Positions 49,331 through 58,588 of a stretch of DNA of 64,000 bases are shown piece by piece. The DNA is from Candidatus Bathyarchaeota archaeon (GTDB lineage: Archaea; Thermoproteota; Bathyarchaeia; Bathyarchaeales; DTEX01). The position numbers were made by a program, and so were the translations under genes. Under the pieces are notes generated by a model. That model did no database searches. It saw only the letters and a program-made list of their open reading frames with translations, and was not told the origin of the DNA. The DNA is taken from NCBI GenBank assembly GCA_018396635.1, contig JAGTQE010000001.1:124001-188000 (forward strand), in the 5' to 3' direction. Every line of letters starts with the position of its first letter. The first letter of the stretch is position 1.

Positions 49331-50380
49331 CTAAGCCTTACCCGAAATATATTCCTCAAATAGCTTCTCCGCTTCATGTATTGGAAGGATTTTAGCCGGA
49401 TGCTTAAACGCGTAAGCCGATATTGGAAGTATGTGACCGGACTCCCCTCTTAACAGAGCTAACTTAGTTCCACGGATCGCATCCAATAATATTGGCACGG
49501 CGTTTGGCGCGTCGAGCGTATTCAATCTAATCTCGATCTCAAACCTAGCGCCACCGAAGTACTCCCCAGAAACCCATATATAACTGTCCCGCCTACTCCC
49601 CAGAAAATCTACGAAATCTGTTGATCCAGCAACGACAGCTGCCCTATACGGTAAGACTGCTTCAATAGTTTTAGTCTTTATTGCGCGCTTAGTTCCCCAG
49701 GCGCGCTCAATATCTGCGGACTCCGTTCCGCCGCCAACATCCAATTGATATGTCTCCAAAATTTGAACGCCTCTACTATTCAGCGCCTCAAGTATAGCCT
49801 TATGGATGAATGTTGCGCCAACCTGATCCATAAGGTCATCTCCAATAAGCGGTAAACCAGCCTTACGGAAGCGGTCATCCCATGAGGGGTCGCTGGCAAT
49901 TATAGTCGGGGTTGCGTTGATGAATGCGCATCCAGCCTCTAAAATCTTGTCAGCATACCATAGAGAGGCTCTCTGGGCTCCGCCGGGCAGAAGGTTAACC
50001 ATGATCTCCGCACCACTCTCCCTAATCTTATCTGCGACATCAACTTCAGGCCTCGGATCAACCCTCACAATCTTCTTAGTATATTCGTTAAGACCGTCTA
50101 AAACGGGCCCCTTCAAAACTTCGACCCCCAAATTTGGGACATCGGCGAATTTTGGTGCGTTATTAGGTGCTGCAAATATTGCTTTAGATAAATCTTTGCC
50201 AACCTTACCCTCAGCTATATCGAAGGCGCAGACGAACTCTATATCTTCCGGCCGGAAACCTCCTATCTCCGGATACCTCAGTTTAACACGACCACCTTCA
50301 CCTCTACAGTAATGAACCCCTTGAATAAGCGCCGAAGCACAGTTCCCAACACCTATCAAACCAACTCTAATCTTAGGCAA
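49331..50380 (-). CDS. Myo-inositol-1-phosphate synthase
   Basis: KIRVGLIGVGNCASALIQGVHY, EIMVNLLPGGAQRASLWYADKILEAGCAFINATP, GDDLMDQVGATFIHK, YQLDVGGGTES. Confidence 0.93.
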   Translation of the reverse strand: MPKIRVGLIGVGNCASALIQGVHYCRGEGGRVKLRYPEIGGFRPEDIEFVCAFDIAEGKVGKDLSKAIFAAPNNAPKFADVPNLGVEVLKGPVLDGLNEYTKKIVRVDPRPEVDVADKIRESGAEIMVNLLPGGAQRASLWYADKILEAGCAFINATPTIIASDPSWDDRFRKAGLPLIGDDLMDQVGATFIHKAILEALNSRGVQILETYQLDVGGGTESADIERAWGTKRAIKTKTIEAVLPYRAAVVAGSTDFVDFLGSRRDSYIWVSGEYFGGARFEIEIRLNTLDAPNAVPILLDAIRGTKLALLRGESGHILPISAYAFKHPAKILPIHEAEKLFEEYISGKA

Positions 50381-50792
50381 CCTCGATCACCTAAATTACA
50401 TTAATGAAAATTAAAAAAATAATTGTAAGAGGAGAATATATGCCTTAAATTGAAAAGCAGAAACATGCTGCAAGAGATGGAAACGGGCTTTAAAAGCTTC
50501 AGCTATGGCTGCGCAGGCTTCATGAACATTAATAGAATTTAGCAAAAACTTTTACATATTGTAGTGCGGCTGTTGCTTAAAGCTCGCAGGAATTATGAGC
50601 ATATTGCAAGCATATATAGAGATTAGTAGAAAGAGACTTATCCTATAATCGTGTACTTCATTTTACGGACCATTTCCATCTCTTTTTCTAATTCTACTAT
50701 ATTTTTATCCTTCAGTTGGCATTCTACTTAATTGACCTAAAGTGTTATTTGCGGAAAACAATGCCTTGCTGTCCAAACTAGCCAAGAATATA

Positions 50793-50974
50793 TGGTGGGG
50801 CTGGCCGGATTTGAACCGGCGACCTACGGGTTTCTCCAAGCTCCAGACTATCTTCATCCCTGAAGAGGTCAGCAAACCCGTTTTCTGGCATCTGGAGCCC
50901 CTAACGACTTAAGCGGCTTCAGCCGCCTAAGTCACCGCTTAAGTAGTCGTCATACCTGGCTAGACCACAGCCCC
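50793..50974 (-). tRNA. tRNA-Trp (anticodon CCA) with two introns: 50901-50945 (28/29) and 50832-50891 (37/38); 3' CCA encoded
   Basis: Removing both introns gives GGGGCTG TG GTC TAGCCAGGTAT GAC G ACGGG CTCCAGA CCCGT AGGTC GCCGG TTCAAAT CCGGC CAGCCCC ACCA, a complete cloverleaf. Both junctions fit bulge-helix-bulge motifs. Confidence 0.93.
50832..50891 (-). ncRNA. Putative box C/D guide RNA embedded in the tRNA-Trp 37/38 intron
   Basis: D' CTGA (50872-50869), C' ATGAAGA (50857-50851), guide ACGGGTTTG upstream of D', and TCTGGAGC (50847-50840) complementary to the anticodon loop. Confidence 0.65.
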
Positions 50975-51000
50975 ACCAATATTAGAAATGAAAAATAGTT

Positions 51001-51014
51001 CACTTATATATGTT
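51001..51014 (-). promoter_or_regulatory. TATA box for tRNA-Trp
   Basis: Minus strand AACATATATAAGTG, about 27-40 nt upstream of the tRNA 5' end. Confidence 0.6.
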
Positions 51015-51069
51015 ATGCTTCTTTCATCTAGGCGAAAAGTTAAAGAGGCAGTTAATCAACAAAAATAAT

Positions 51070-51200
51070 TGGCGGGTTGCCGGCCAAAGGGCGCGGGAAA
51101 CACCCAAACCCATTCCGAACTTGGAAGTTAAACCGCGCTCCGTCCCCGGTTTTAGTGGGGTCTTCGGCCCCGCGAAGCCGGGGAAGCTGGCAATCCGCCA
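51070..51200 (+). rRNA. rrf: 5S ribosomal RNA
   Basis: TGGCGGGTTGCCGGCC...CCCAAACCCATTCCGAACTTGGAAGTTAAACC...GGCAATCCGCCA; conserved 5S core with complementary ends. Confidence 0.95.
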
Positions 51201-51270
51201 TTACTGAAGCAATTACGCCTATTTTGCGTCAGCTTCTTCGTTCCGTCCTACTGCGCCTTTTCACATCAAT

Positions 51271-51576
51271 TTAGATCTTGGATCCTTCTAAGAGCCATTT
51301 TAATGGGATATCTTGGTAGGTTCCATCTGGAAGTGTTCTCCTAATGGTTATTGGCAGGACCCCACGTCTGAGCTCCTCTAGGGCTATGTCTATTGGACTC
51401 CTTAAATCCTTTGTGATCTCTATTAGCACTGGGGCCCCCATGGCGATCTGTAGTGCCCGTGCACCACATATCCTCGCCTTCTCGAAGCGTGTGAGATGAG
51501 GGGGACCTATAAGGATCTTTCTTCCTTCCTTCTCTTTCGCGCTTACAGCCCCATATTCTTCTGCGATTAACGACAA
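51271..51576 (-). CDS. rpoK: DNA-directed RNA polymerase subunit K (Rpb6)
   Basis: [31 protein letters not shown]...[22 protein letters not shown]. Confidence 0.95.
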   Translation of the reverse strand: MSLIAEEYGAVSAKEKEGRKILIGPPHLTRFEKARICGARALQIAMGAPVLIEITKDLRSPIDIALEELRRGVLPITIRRTLPDGTYQDIPLKWLLEGSKI

Positions 51577-51769
51577 ATATTAAGCCCCCTACTCAACAGC
51601 ATTTTAAATCGAGATTTCAGAACAAATACTTTAAACAGATAATAGCCCCCACGCTTTAATGCATCACTAAAAACATTAATTAAAATATAAACTTTACTGA
51701 AAAAGGTGGGAGGAACATAAGATTTAATTTCATCTTGCCATATAATACCTCTACTTTGAGGTATGGGGG

Positions 51770-52447
51770 TTGCTCTCGGAAAAAACAGAGAGACTGAAGC
51801 TTGGCAGCGTAATCGTCATCTTTGATAGGGATTCAGGAACCTCCTTCTTTCAGGATCTGAGAGTATACGGGAATTTGCTTGATGATGCAGAGTGGCTGCT
51901 TGAGAGAACGCCCCAAAGGTCTTGGGGCATTATAATTAGACCTATAATGGATGATGAAAAGTATGGTTTATGGATAGGCGAATATGGTCCGCATACTAAC
52001 CGAGTAATCTCTGAGGAAATGTCCTTTGATAAAGGATCTTCAGTTTTAAGTAAAGTTCTCTTTAGATATGCGGAGCATGGAATTGATGAGTCGAAGGTAA
52101 GAAGGGTTATAACCATAGATACTTGTAAAAGAAAGATTAGGGACAGCAGAATTATTCAGAAATTTAAATATTACCGCTGTCCAGAAGATAGATTTTACAA
52201 GAGCTGTAAGCGTGTTGAAGAAATATATAAGGCAGTAAAAGATAAATATGGGTCCGAAGCAAAAGTCCAATACTCCCGTATATTGGACATAATATTGAAT
52301 GTGGAGCCGTGTGAAGATGCACTCATATGTCCATTTCTATCACTTCCAAACCCACTTGAAAGGATTATTAATTTAAATAAAGCTTTGAGGAGTCGAAAGA
52401 TTGGGGAGATAAAAATTGTCAATGGCGGCCTAATACAGATAACTTAG
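51770..52447 (+). CDS. Hypothetical protein
   Basis: 225 aa ORF with TTG start; several Cys residues; no recognised family. Confidence 0.5.
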   Translation: MLSEKTERLKLGSVIVIFDRDSGTSFFQDLRVYGNLLDDAEWLLERTPQRSWGIIIRPIMDDEKYGLWIGEYGPHTNRVISEEMSFDKGSSVLSKVLFRYAEHGIDESKVRRVITIDTCKRKIRDSRIIQKFKYYRCPEDRFYKSCKRVEEIYKAVKDKYGSEAKVQYSRILDIILNVEPCEDALICPFLSLPNPLERIINLNKALRSRKIGEIKIVNGGLIQIT

Positions 52448-52926
52448 CCAACCATTTGTTGCGCCAGCCGCCTAGCCTGATTTAAAATACTATTTATTCT
52501 TTTCCAGTGAGCCCCCTTCCAGTAAACTTGCCCGCATCCAACGCAGATCCAAAATTCATTATATGTTTTATAGGTTGACTCTGGGACTTTTTCTTTAATC
52601 TCCCTCTTATCAACCGGCCTTATATTAGAATTACATTTTGGGCAACGTGATCTCTCAATATCTATTTCAAGATTGATGCCAAGAAGTCTTGAGAGATTGG
52701 CCAGCCTCTCAACATGCGTTTTCCCTTCAACAAAGATTGCTTTAACACCATAGGCGTTCGCCTTCCTAAAAAATTGATAGTCTCTAGTTAATATGATTCG
52801 CTTCTCTTGAGAAGCTATCTTCAGAATCTCATCATCGCTTAAATTATTGAAATATTTCGTATCGAGACCCAGCATCCTAAGCCATCTAGCTAACCTGCCA
52901 AGCATACTGTCTACAGCTATCTCCAA
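52444..52926 (-). CDS. Mut7-C RNase domain (DUF82) protein
   Basis: AVDSMLGRLARWLRMLGLDTKYFNNLSDDEIL, RIILTRDYQF, CPKCNSNIRPVDKREI, FWICVGCGQVYWKGAHWKRI. Confidence 0.93.
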   Translation of the reverse strand: MEIAVDSMLGRLARWLRMLGLDTKYFNNLSDDEILKIASQEKRIILTRDYQFFRKANAYGVKAIFVEGKTHVERLANLSRLLGINLEIDIERSRCPKCNSNIRPVDKREIKEKVPESTYKTYNEFWICVGCGQVYWKGAHWKRINSILNQARRLAQQMVG

Positions 52927-52947
52927 GGCTTTAACCTCTAACGAACT

Positions 52948-54285
52948 TTAATTTACGATTATTTTTCCATGTCCAGGTTTCACTACTATTTCACATTCAT
53001 CCATAGATAAAACACCATTAACAAACGTTTTTACTGGTTTACCCTTCACAACCCATCCCTCAAAAGGTGAGAATTTAGCCTTAGAATAAAACTCTGATGG
53101 GTCTATAACCCACTCCCGCTTAATATCAACCACAACGAGGTCCGCATACGCACCCTCCCTTATTACACCCCTATCTTTCAGCCTAAATATTTTAGATGGC
53201 TTCTCTGCAAGCACCTTAACAATAGTTTGAATTGAAATCTGGCCCCTATTAAACATTGTCAGCATCAACGGTAGCATTGTTTCAAGCCCAACCATGCCAG
53301 CCGAGATATCCCAGACTGAGGAGCCCTCCTTCTCCTTAAGCGTGTGCGGTGCATGATCGGATGCCACTATGTCAATTAAGCCTTCTTTAAGGGCTCGCTG
53401 AAGATACAACACATCTTCGCGGGATCTAAGGGGTGGGTTTATCAGCGCTATGCTACCGACTTTATCCACGTACTCCTCTGATAGTAGAAGGTGATGTGGT
53501 GTAACTTCACATGATACTGGCAAGCCGCTACTTTTAGCTTTACTTATGATTCTCAGCCCATCAGCCGTGCTGACATGGCATACATGTACATGCGCGCAGG
53601 ATTCCCTTGCTAATTTCATCGCCCGTCTAATACCCCTAACCTCAACCTCAGGGGAGTGCGCTTCGGAAAATGCATACAGATCATCCCTGCCCTCCAACCT
53701 CAGACTCTTAATATTTTCCTGCAGAAGGAGACCATCTTCAGCATGCACTGCTATCGGAAGATTACTTTTTGCAGCTTCCATAAACGCCTCAATTACAGAT
53801 TTCTCATTATTTGGGTCTAATCCGCCGACAGTATGGGATAGAAATATCTTAAATGCTTTCGCACCTGCGTTAGCTATCCTCCTTATCTCGCTTATCTCCC
53901 TTGGAAAGGCTGAGTAGAAGGCTACGTTAACAACTATCCTCCTGGAGGCTAAATCCATTCGCTCCTTTAATGCTGCTGAGGTCATCGTCACAGGCTTGTT
54001 GTTCGGCATATCGATGACAAGCGTTACACCACCATTAGCCGCAGCACATGTTCCAGTGTAGAAATCTTCCTTATAGGAGAGCTCCTGGTCTCTCAAATGG
54101 ACGTGGACGTCTATAACTCCTGGAAGGACTAGCATACCATTTAAGTCCATCTTCTCTGACGCGCTTGGAAGGTTGCTCTCCTTAGCAACTTTAAAGATTC
54201 TTCCATCTTCAATAGCTAGCCCAGCCTCCACTATACCACTAGGCAAGTATATCTTAGCATCCCTTAAAACCAAGTCAACCGTCAA
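52948..54285 (-). CDS. pyrC: Dihydroorotase
   Basis: VLPGVIDVHVHLRDQELSYKEDFYTGTCAAANGGVTLVIDMPNNKP, HVCHVSTADGLRII, CEVTPHHLLLSEEYV, IVASDHAPHTLKEKE. Confidence 0.94.
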   Translation of the reverse strand: MTVDLVLRDAKIYLPSGIVEAGLAIEDGRIFKVAKESNLPSASEKMDLNGMLVLPGVIDVHVHLRDQELSYKEDFYTGTCAAANGGVTLVIDMPNNKPVTMTSAALKERMDLASRRIVVNVAFYSAFPREISEIRRIANAGAKAFKIFLSHTVGGLDPNNEKSVIEAFMEAAKSNLPIAVHAEDGLLLQENIKSLRLEGRDDLYAFSEAHSPEVEVRGIRRAMKLARESCAHVHVCHVSTADGLRIISKAKSSGLPVSCEVTPHHLLLSEEYVDKVGSIALINPPLRSREDVLYLQRALKEGLIDIVASDHAPHTLKEKEGSSVWDISAGMVGLETMLPLMLTMFNRGQISIQTIVKVLAEKPSKIFRLKDRGVIREGAYADLVVVDIKREWVIDPSEFYSKAKFSPFEGWVVKGKPVKTFVNGVLSMDECEIVVKPGHGKIIVN

Positions 54286-54342
54286 ATATTATCGCCTTCT
54301 CTTTTCAGACGGCATACAACCTTTAATAGTTAGGGTATCAAG

Positions 54343-54987
54343 TTAATGCTCCGCCCGCATTCTCTCCGCGTAACAGTCCTCGCATAGATATACTCCATCA
54401 GCCTCTCGAAGATTATCTGACCAGGATCCGCAGTTATCACAATAGCCAGCCAGTGGCGGGCTCTCCTCGATCTCCTCGCTAGCTGATATCTTCGCCTTCT
54501 CCTGAATTATTTCGATCAGCTCAGGTGTCACGGCCAATATATCTTTGCTGGAGATTATTCCAACGAGGCGCCCCTTATACATGACTGCCAGCCTTCGAAT
54601 ATTGTGGCGGTTCATCTCTTTAGCAGCTTCACTTATCGTTTTATCCGCATCTATGGTTATTAATGGCGTGCTCATTATCTCTCTCGCTGTAACTTTACTT
54701 GGCTGTATGTCTTCAGCAACAACTCTTGTAATCAAATCCCTTTCAGTTATAATACCTATAGGTTTCTCATCAGCCGTGCTCACAATTACGCACCCAATAT
54801 TATTGTCCCTCATTAGCCTAGCAGCCTCATCCGCCCTCGAATCCTCCCTAACAGTTATGACGGGGCTAGTCATAATATCTTTAACAAGAATTCTCGATCT
54901 TATCTCAAAGCCCGCCATAAGTCTTTTCCTCTCCAACATGAGAAAAGAATTAATATTATTTAGGCTTTTTGATCTAATAACCACCAA
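54343..54987 (-). CDS. CBS-domain pair protein with C-terminal zinc ribbon
   Basis: VKDIMTSPVITVREDSRADEAARLMRDNNIGCVIV, AREIMSTPLITID, CDNCGSWSDN...LCEDCYAER. Confidence 0.92.
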   Translation of the reverse strand: MVVIRSKSLNNINSFLMLERKRLMAGFEIRSRILVKDIMTSPVITVREDSRADEAARLMRDNNIGCVIVSTADEKPIGIITERDLITRVVAEDIQPSKVTAREIMSTPLITIDADKTISEAAKEMNRHNIRRLAVMYKGRLVGIISSKDILAVTPELIEIIQEKAKISASEEIEESPPLAGYCDNCGSWSDNLREADGVYLCEDCYAERMRAEH

Positions 54988-54995
54988 AAATTATG

Positions 54996-55541
54996 TTAGG
55001 ATGTCTTAACGAAAACTCCGCAAATTCTCGATATTTCATCATGAAGTCTCTTAATCCTTTCTATTGCCGGATGATCCTTCCCCAGCTCGCTTTTAAACCT
55101 CTTTATAGTCTCTTCAATTGAGATAATTTTCGACCCCTCAACTAACTTATCAGCATAGGCAACTATTTTCTCTTCTATAGTTTCGGGAATATAGCTCTTA
55201 TTCGGCCAACCAAGTTCCAACGCCTCTTCAGCCGAGATCCCCCCACCTGCATGGCGCTCTATAATACGTACGACCTGCTCCGGTAGATTTAGTGAGCGTG
55301 CTATCTCGGCACCAACCACAACATGGTGGACGCTATGGGTCCTTGACCTACCTATATCGTGTAGAAGACCACCAATGTGTACAAGGTTAATGTCAACTGC
55401 TACTCCATTCCTCAAGCATCTTTTAGATATTTCGACCGCAAGGTTAGCGACCGCCTCACAGTGCCTTATAACATCCTCTGAGCAACCAACCTCCCTGAGA
55501 ATTTTAAGAGCCTCTTCGGGTGAGGGTAATTCTCTACTCAT
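54996..55541 (-). CDS. HD-domain hydrolase
   Basis: VIRHCEAVANLAVEISKRC, LVHIGGLLHDIGRSRTHSVHHVVVGAEIAR. Confidence 0.9.
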   Translation of the reverse strand: MSRELPSPEEALKILREVGCSEDVIRHCEAVANLAVEISKRCLRNGVAVDINLVHIGGLLHDIGRSRTHSVHHVVVGAEIARSLNLPEQVVRIIERHAGGGISAEEALELGWPNKSYIPETIEEKIVAYADKLVEGSKIISIEETIKRFKSELGKDHPAIERIKRLHDEISRICGVFVKTS

Positions 55542-56058
55542 TCCTTAATTCACTTCTGATACGCTCAATCTTTTTTGAGAGGGCCTCAATTATCTTACTA
55601 TTATCGTAGTGGACTAATGGTTTATGACATACTGGGCACCTAAATATATTTTCGGTGGCTTCTTCAAAAGTCATGCGCCTACATCCAGGCGTATAGCAGT
55701 AATAAAAGTCATTGTTTTTCTCATAGCTTAGCCTAATCTCCAGCTTCTCAAGTATCCGCTTCTTCTGGCTTATTATAAAACCCTCAACTTGATCCATTTG
55801 AACCCTCCAGTGAAATATGAACCAGCCAGTGTCCTTGTCTCTCGTCCGCCTAAGCCCCACTATTGAGTGCTCATAAAGTTTATAGAGGATTTTCCGAACA
55901 TTGTTAATCTTGACCCCTGTCTTCGCGACTATCTCTTCCTCAGTCATCTCATCGTTTTGACTGAGAACTTCAATTATTTTAACAGCCTCTTCTCCACCAA
56001 TTATTCGAGCAACCTTAACTAAGGTGTCATAGGTGATCAATGGCATTGTGGACCGCAC
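55534..56058 (-). CDS. tfe: Transcription factor E (TFE alpha)
   Basis: N-terminal extended winged helix VKIIEVLSQNDEMTEEEIVAKTGVKINNVRKILYKLYEHSIVGLRRTRDKDTGWFIFHWRV plus zinc ribbon CYTPGCRRMTFEEA...FRCPVCHKPL. Confidence 0.94.
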   Translation of the reverse strand: MRSTMPLITYDTLVKVARIIGGEEAVKIIEVLSQNDEMTEEEIVAKTGVKINNVRKILYKLYEHSIVGLRRTRDKDTGWFIFHWRVQMDQVEGFIISQKKRILEKLEIRLSYEKNNDFYYCYTPGCRRMTFEEATENIFRCPVCHKPLVHYDNSKIIEALSKKIERIRSELRNE

Positions 56059-56127
56059 TCAATAAAATATTACTGCTTTACAAAACTTAAATTAATCGGA
56101 AAGTTGACGCTGTTTTTCAAGGCTGAC

Positions 56128-56697
56128 TTAACTCAGCCTTATTACCCTCTTACCCCTAGCCTGTGGGATAATTTTAATCTTGGCATTCTCAAACTCCCTT
56201 TTAAGCTCCGCGCCCATATAGAGTTCATGCAGGAAAACGCTTAGCGCGCCGACTTCTGAATGTGGCTGTAGCGTTACTGAAACATTCCAGTCTGCAATTT
56301 CGAAAATGAACCTTGGAACCTTCTCGCTGCCAACAACAATAAGCTTGTTTTTCTTCGATCCTCTTATGTCGTCTATGACTTCATCTAAGGGAAGCCCATA
56401 CATTGTGAGATGTATGACTTCGCCCCCGCCTTTCCGCCACTCCTCTATCTTCCTTACCCAATCTCTAACGTACTCAACGTTGAATGAGCCGCCCCACCTC
56501 TCGACCACCTTCCTAACGCTCTCCTCAACCTTATCATCCCTTTGACCACTATAGAATGCTCCATGAGCACCAAATGCCCTAGCTACGAGAAAAACGTGGG
56601 TTGTAATCCGCTTATCCCTTTCTATCCTGTGGCCAAGCCTAAGGACGAATACCTTCCACTGCTCATAAGAGCTCAAATTTGCCACCAACTCTCTCAA
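56128..56697 (-). CDS. tRNA (cytidine56-2'-O)-methyltransferase (Trm56, SPOUT)
   Basis: VLRLGHRIERDKRITTHVFLVARAFGA, VHLTMYGLPLDEVIDDIR-type motif, VVGSEKVPRFIFEIADWNVSV. Confidence 0.92.
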   Translation of the reverse strand: MRELVANLSSYEQWKVFVLRLGHRIERDKRITTHVFLVARAFGAHGAFYSGQRDDKVEESVRKVVERWGGSFNVEYVRDWVRKIEEWRKGGGEVIHLTMYGLPLDEVIDDIRGSKKNKLIVVGSEKVPRFIFEIADWNVSVTLQPHSEVGALSVFLHELYMGAELKREFENAKIKIIPQARGKRVIRLS

Positions 56698-57934
56698 CCT
56701 GACTTTTAATCTTGTCTATCAGGCTTACTGGTGCGCTGAATTGTATTTGAATCGAGTTATCACTGTATTCTATTTTATGGACGTTCATATTTTCAAAGAT
56801 TCGGGAAAGGAATGATAGCGAGTTCTGGCTGATCGGTAATATAGAGGATATGGCTACATATTTTCCCAGAATCTTCACGATCTCGCCTTTGAGGAGATCA
56901 AGGTTGATGCCGTAGAGGGCTGAGATTGGGATGAAGGTTAGATTAAATGTTCCCTTTAACTTCTCAATCTTCTCCTGTAATTCCTCACTTGATATTAAGT
57001 CGATTTTATTTAGTGCCACAATTATTGGCGTTTCTAGGACACCTATCTCCCTTATGGTTTCTAGAGAGGCTATGAGTTTCCTCAAGATCTCACTTATAGG
57101 TTCACTTACATCAACAACAAGAAGAATTAAGTCAGAGAAGATCGTCTCCTCAAGGGTTGAGTGAAAAGCCTCTATTAAAGTTATCGGAAGACGATCTATG
57201 AAGCCAACCGTGTCAGTTATGAAAACCTTTTCACCAAGTATCTCAGATAACCTTGTGGTTGTTGAAAGGGTTGTAAAGACTCCTGAATCTACTGGAACGC
57301 TCTCCTTTGTTAAGGCGTTAAAAAGAGTGCTCTTGCCGGAATTAGTGTATCCAGCCAACGATATGGATGGAAAACCCATCTCAGATCTGCGGGTGCGATG
57401 AATATTCCTAGTTCTTCTAATCTCCTTTAGCTTCTCCTGAATCTTGTTAACTCTTCTCTTAATAGCCTCGTAGTAAACGTCAGCCTCATATTTACCTAAG
57501 CCATGAAAACCCGGCTGCTCACCCATCTTGGCGAGCTTAACCTTCTCTCTAGCATTAGCCATCTCATATCTTAATTTTGCTAGCTCAATTTGTAATTTAG
57601 CTTCCCTTGTCGAAGCTCTTCTAACAAATATTTCAAGTATTAACTGTAGGCGGTCTATAACCTCAACTCCTGTCAGCTTGGCAAGATTGTATATCTGCAC
57701 TATTTTCAACTCATTTCCAAAAATCACCTTCTCAGCATTAAGATCCTTAACCATTTGCGCTAATTCCTTCGCCTTGCCAGCGCCTATATGATATCTAGGG
57801 TGAGGCGTCGATTTAACCTGCTCAACTGAGCCTACAACCTCATATCCAGCAGCCTCAGCTAACGCCTTAAGTTCCTCCATGCAGGATTTTTCGAGCGGCT
57901 CTCTCCGATACGCTATTATCGCTCTCGTCTTCAC
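56663..57934 (-). CDS. hflX: HflX-family GTPase
   Basis: HYHIGAGKAKEL-type motif, FGNELKIVQIYNLAKLTGVEVIDRLQLILEIFVRRASTREAKLQIELAKL, SLAGYTNSGKSTLFNALT, DTVGFIDRLP, NKID. Confidence 0.95.
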   Translation of the reverse strand: MKTRAIIAYRREPLEKSCMEELKALAEAAGYEVVGSVEQVKSTPHPRYHIGAGKAKELAQMVKDLNAEKVIFGNELKIVQIYNLAKLTGVEVIDRLQLILEIFVRRASTREAKLQIELAKLRYEMANAREKVKLAKMGEQPGFHGLGKYEADVYYEAIKRRVNKIQEKLKEIRRTRNIHRTRRSEMGFPSISLAGYTNSGKSTLFNALTKESVPVDSGVFTTLSTTTRLSEILGEKVFITDTVGFIDRLPITLIEAFHSTLEETIFSDLILLVVDVSEPISEILRKLIASLETIREIGVLETPIIVALNKIDLISSEELQEKIEKLKGTFNLTFIPISALYGINLDLLKGEIVKILGKYVAISSILPISQNSLSFLSRIFENMNVHKIEYSDNSIQIQFSAPVSLIDKIKSQVERVGGKFELL

Positions 57935-57948
57935 GTCCCCTTCCCTTT

Positions 57949-58491
57949 CTACTCATCAATCTTCAAATGAACTATTTCGCCTAAAGTAAGGTTTCTTTTA
58001 TCCTTAGAGCCTTTAGGCTTATCTAAGCTAGCGTCAAGCGAATGTTGTTTCACCAGTAATTTTATCTTTAATGCATGCTCTATCTTGGCCGCCAATCTTA
58101 TGTCTGGAACAATCTTTTCACTCTCAACTTTCCTCATTACGGACTCTTTCTCACCAATCTTTTTAGCCAGGTCCTCAATAGTTAAGCCGAGCTTCTCCCT
58201 AGCCCTCCTTATCATCTGGCCGAAGCCGTCAACTATCTCTATATTCTCCATGGTGCTTAAGTCTAAATCAGTCGATTCCAATACCGTAGACTTTGCAGGC
58301 TTAGATGTGGAAGCCAACGGACTCTTTCTCTCTTTAGGCTTAGGCTGAAACCTTTTTGATTCTGTAGGCTCCGGCAACCAGTAATCTGAGCCGAGCTTTG
58401 CGCAATCCTCACATGTAATCATTTTTGCTCCTTCAATGATTACCCTCTGGGGTTTCCTGAGGATCTCCCGACCACAGACCTCACACTGCAA
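57949..58491 (-). CDS. Multiprotein bridging factor 1 family HTH protein
   Basis: N-terminal zinc ribbon CEVCGREI...CEDCAKLG, HTH GQMIRRAREKLGLTIEDLAKKIGEKESVMRKVESEKIVPD. Confidence 0.92.
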   Translation of the reverse strand: MQCEVCGREILRKPQRVIIEGAKMITCEDCAKLGSDYWLPEPTESKRFQPKPKERKSPLASTSKPAKSTVLESTDLDLSTMENIEIVDGFGQMIRRAREKLGLTIEDLAKKIGEKESVMRKVESEKIVPDIRLAAKIEHALKIKLLVKQHSLDASLDKPKGSKDKRNLTLGEIVHLKIDE

Positions 58492-58588
58492 CCTCTCAAC
58501 ACCCAGACATTATCTATTCTAAAAATTCGCATAGACTTAAATATTAGAGTTTACACTCTATTCTCTAATATCCTCGAAAGAGTTCTTT

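Noticed and set aside
50638-50727. Minus-strand short frame VECQLKDKNIVELEKEMEMVRKMKYTIIG downstream of tRNA-Trp
   Set aside because: Only about 30 codons and no start codon; may be a remnant but cannot be supported.
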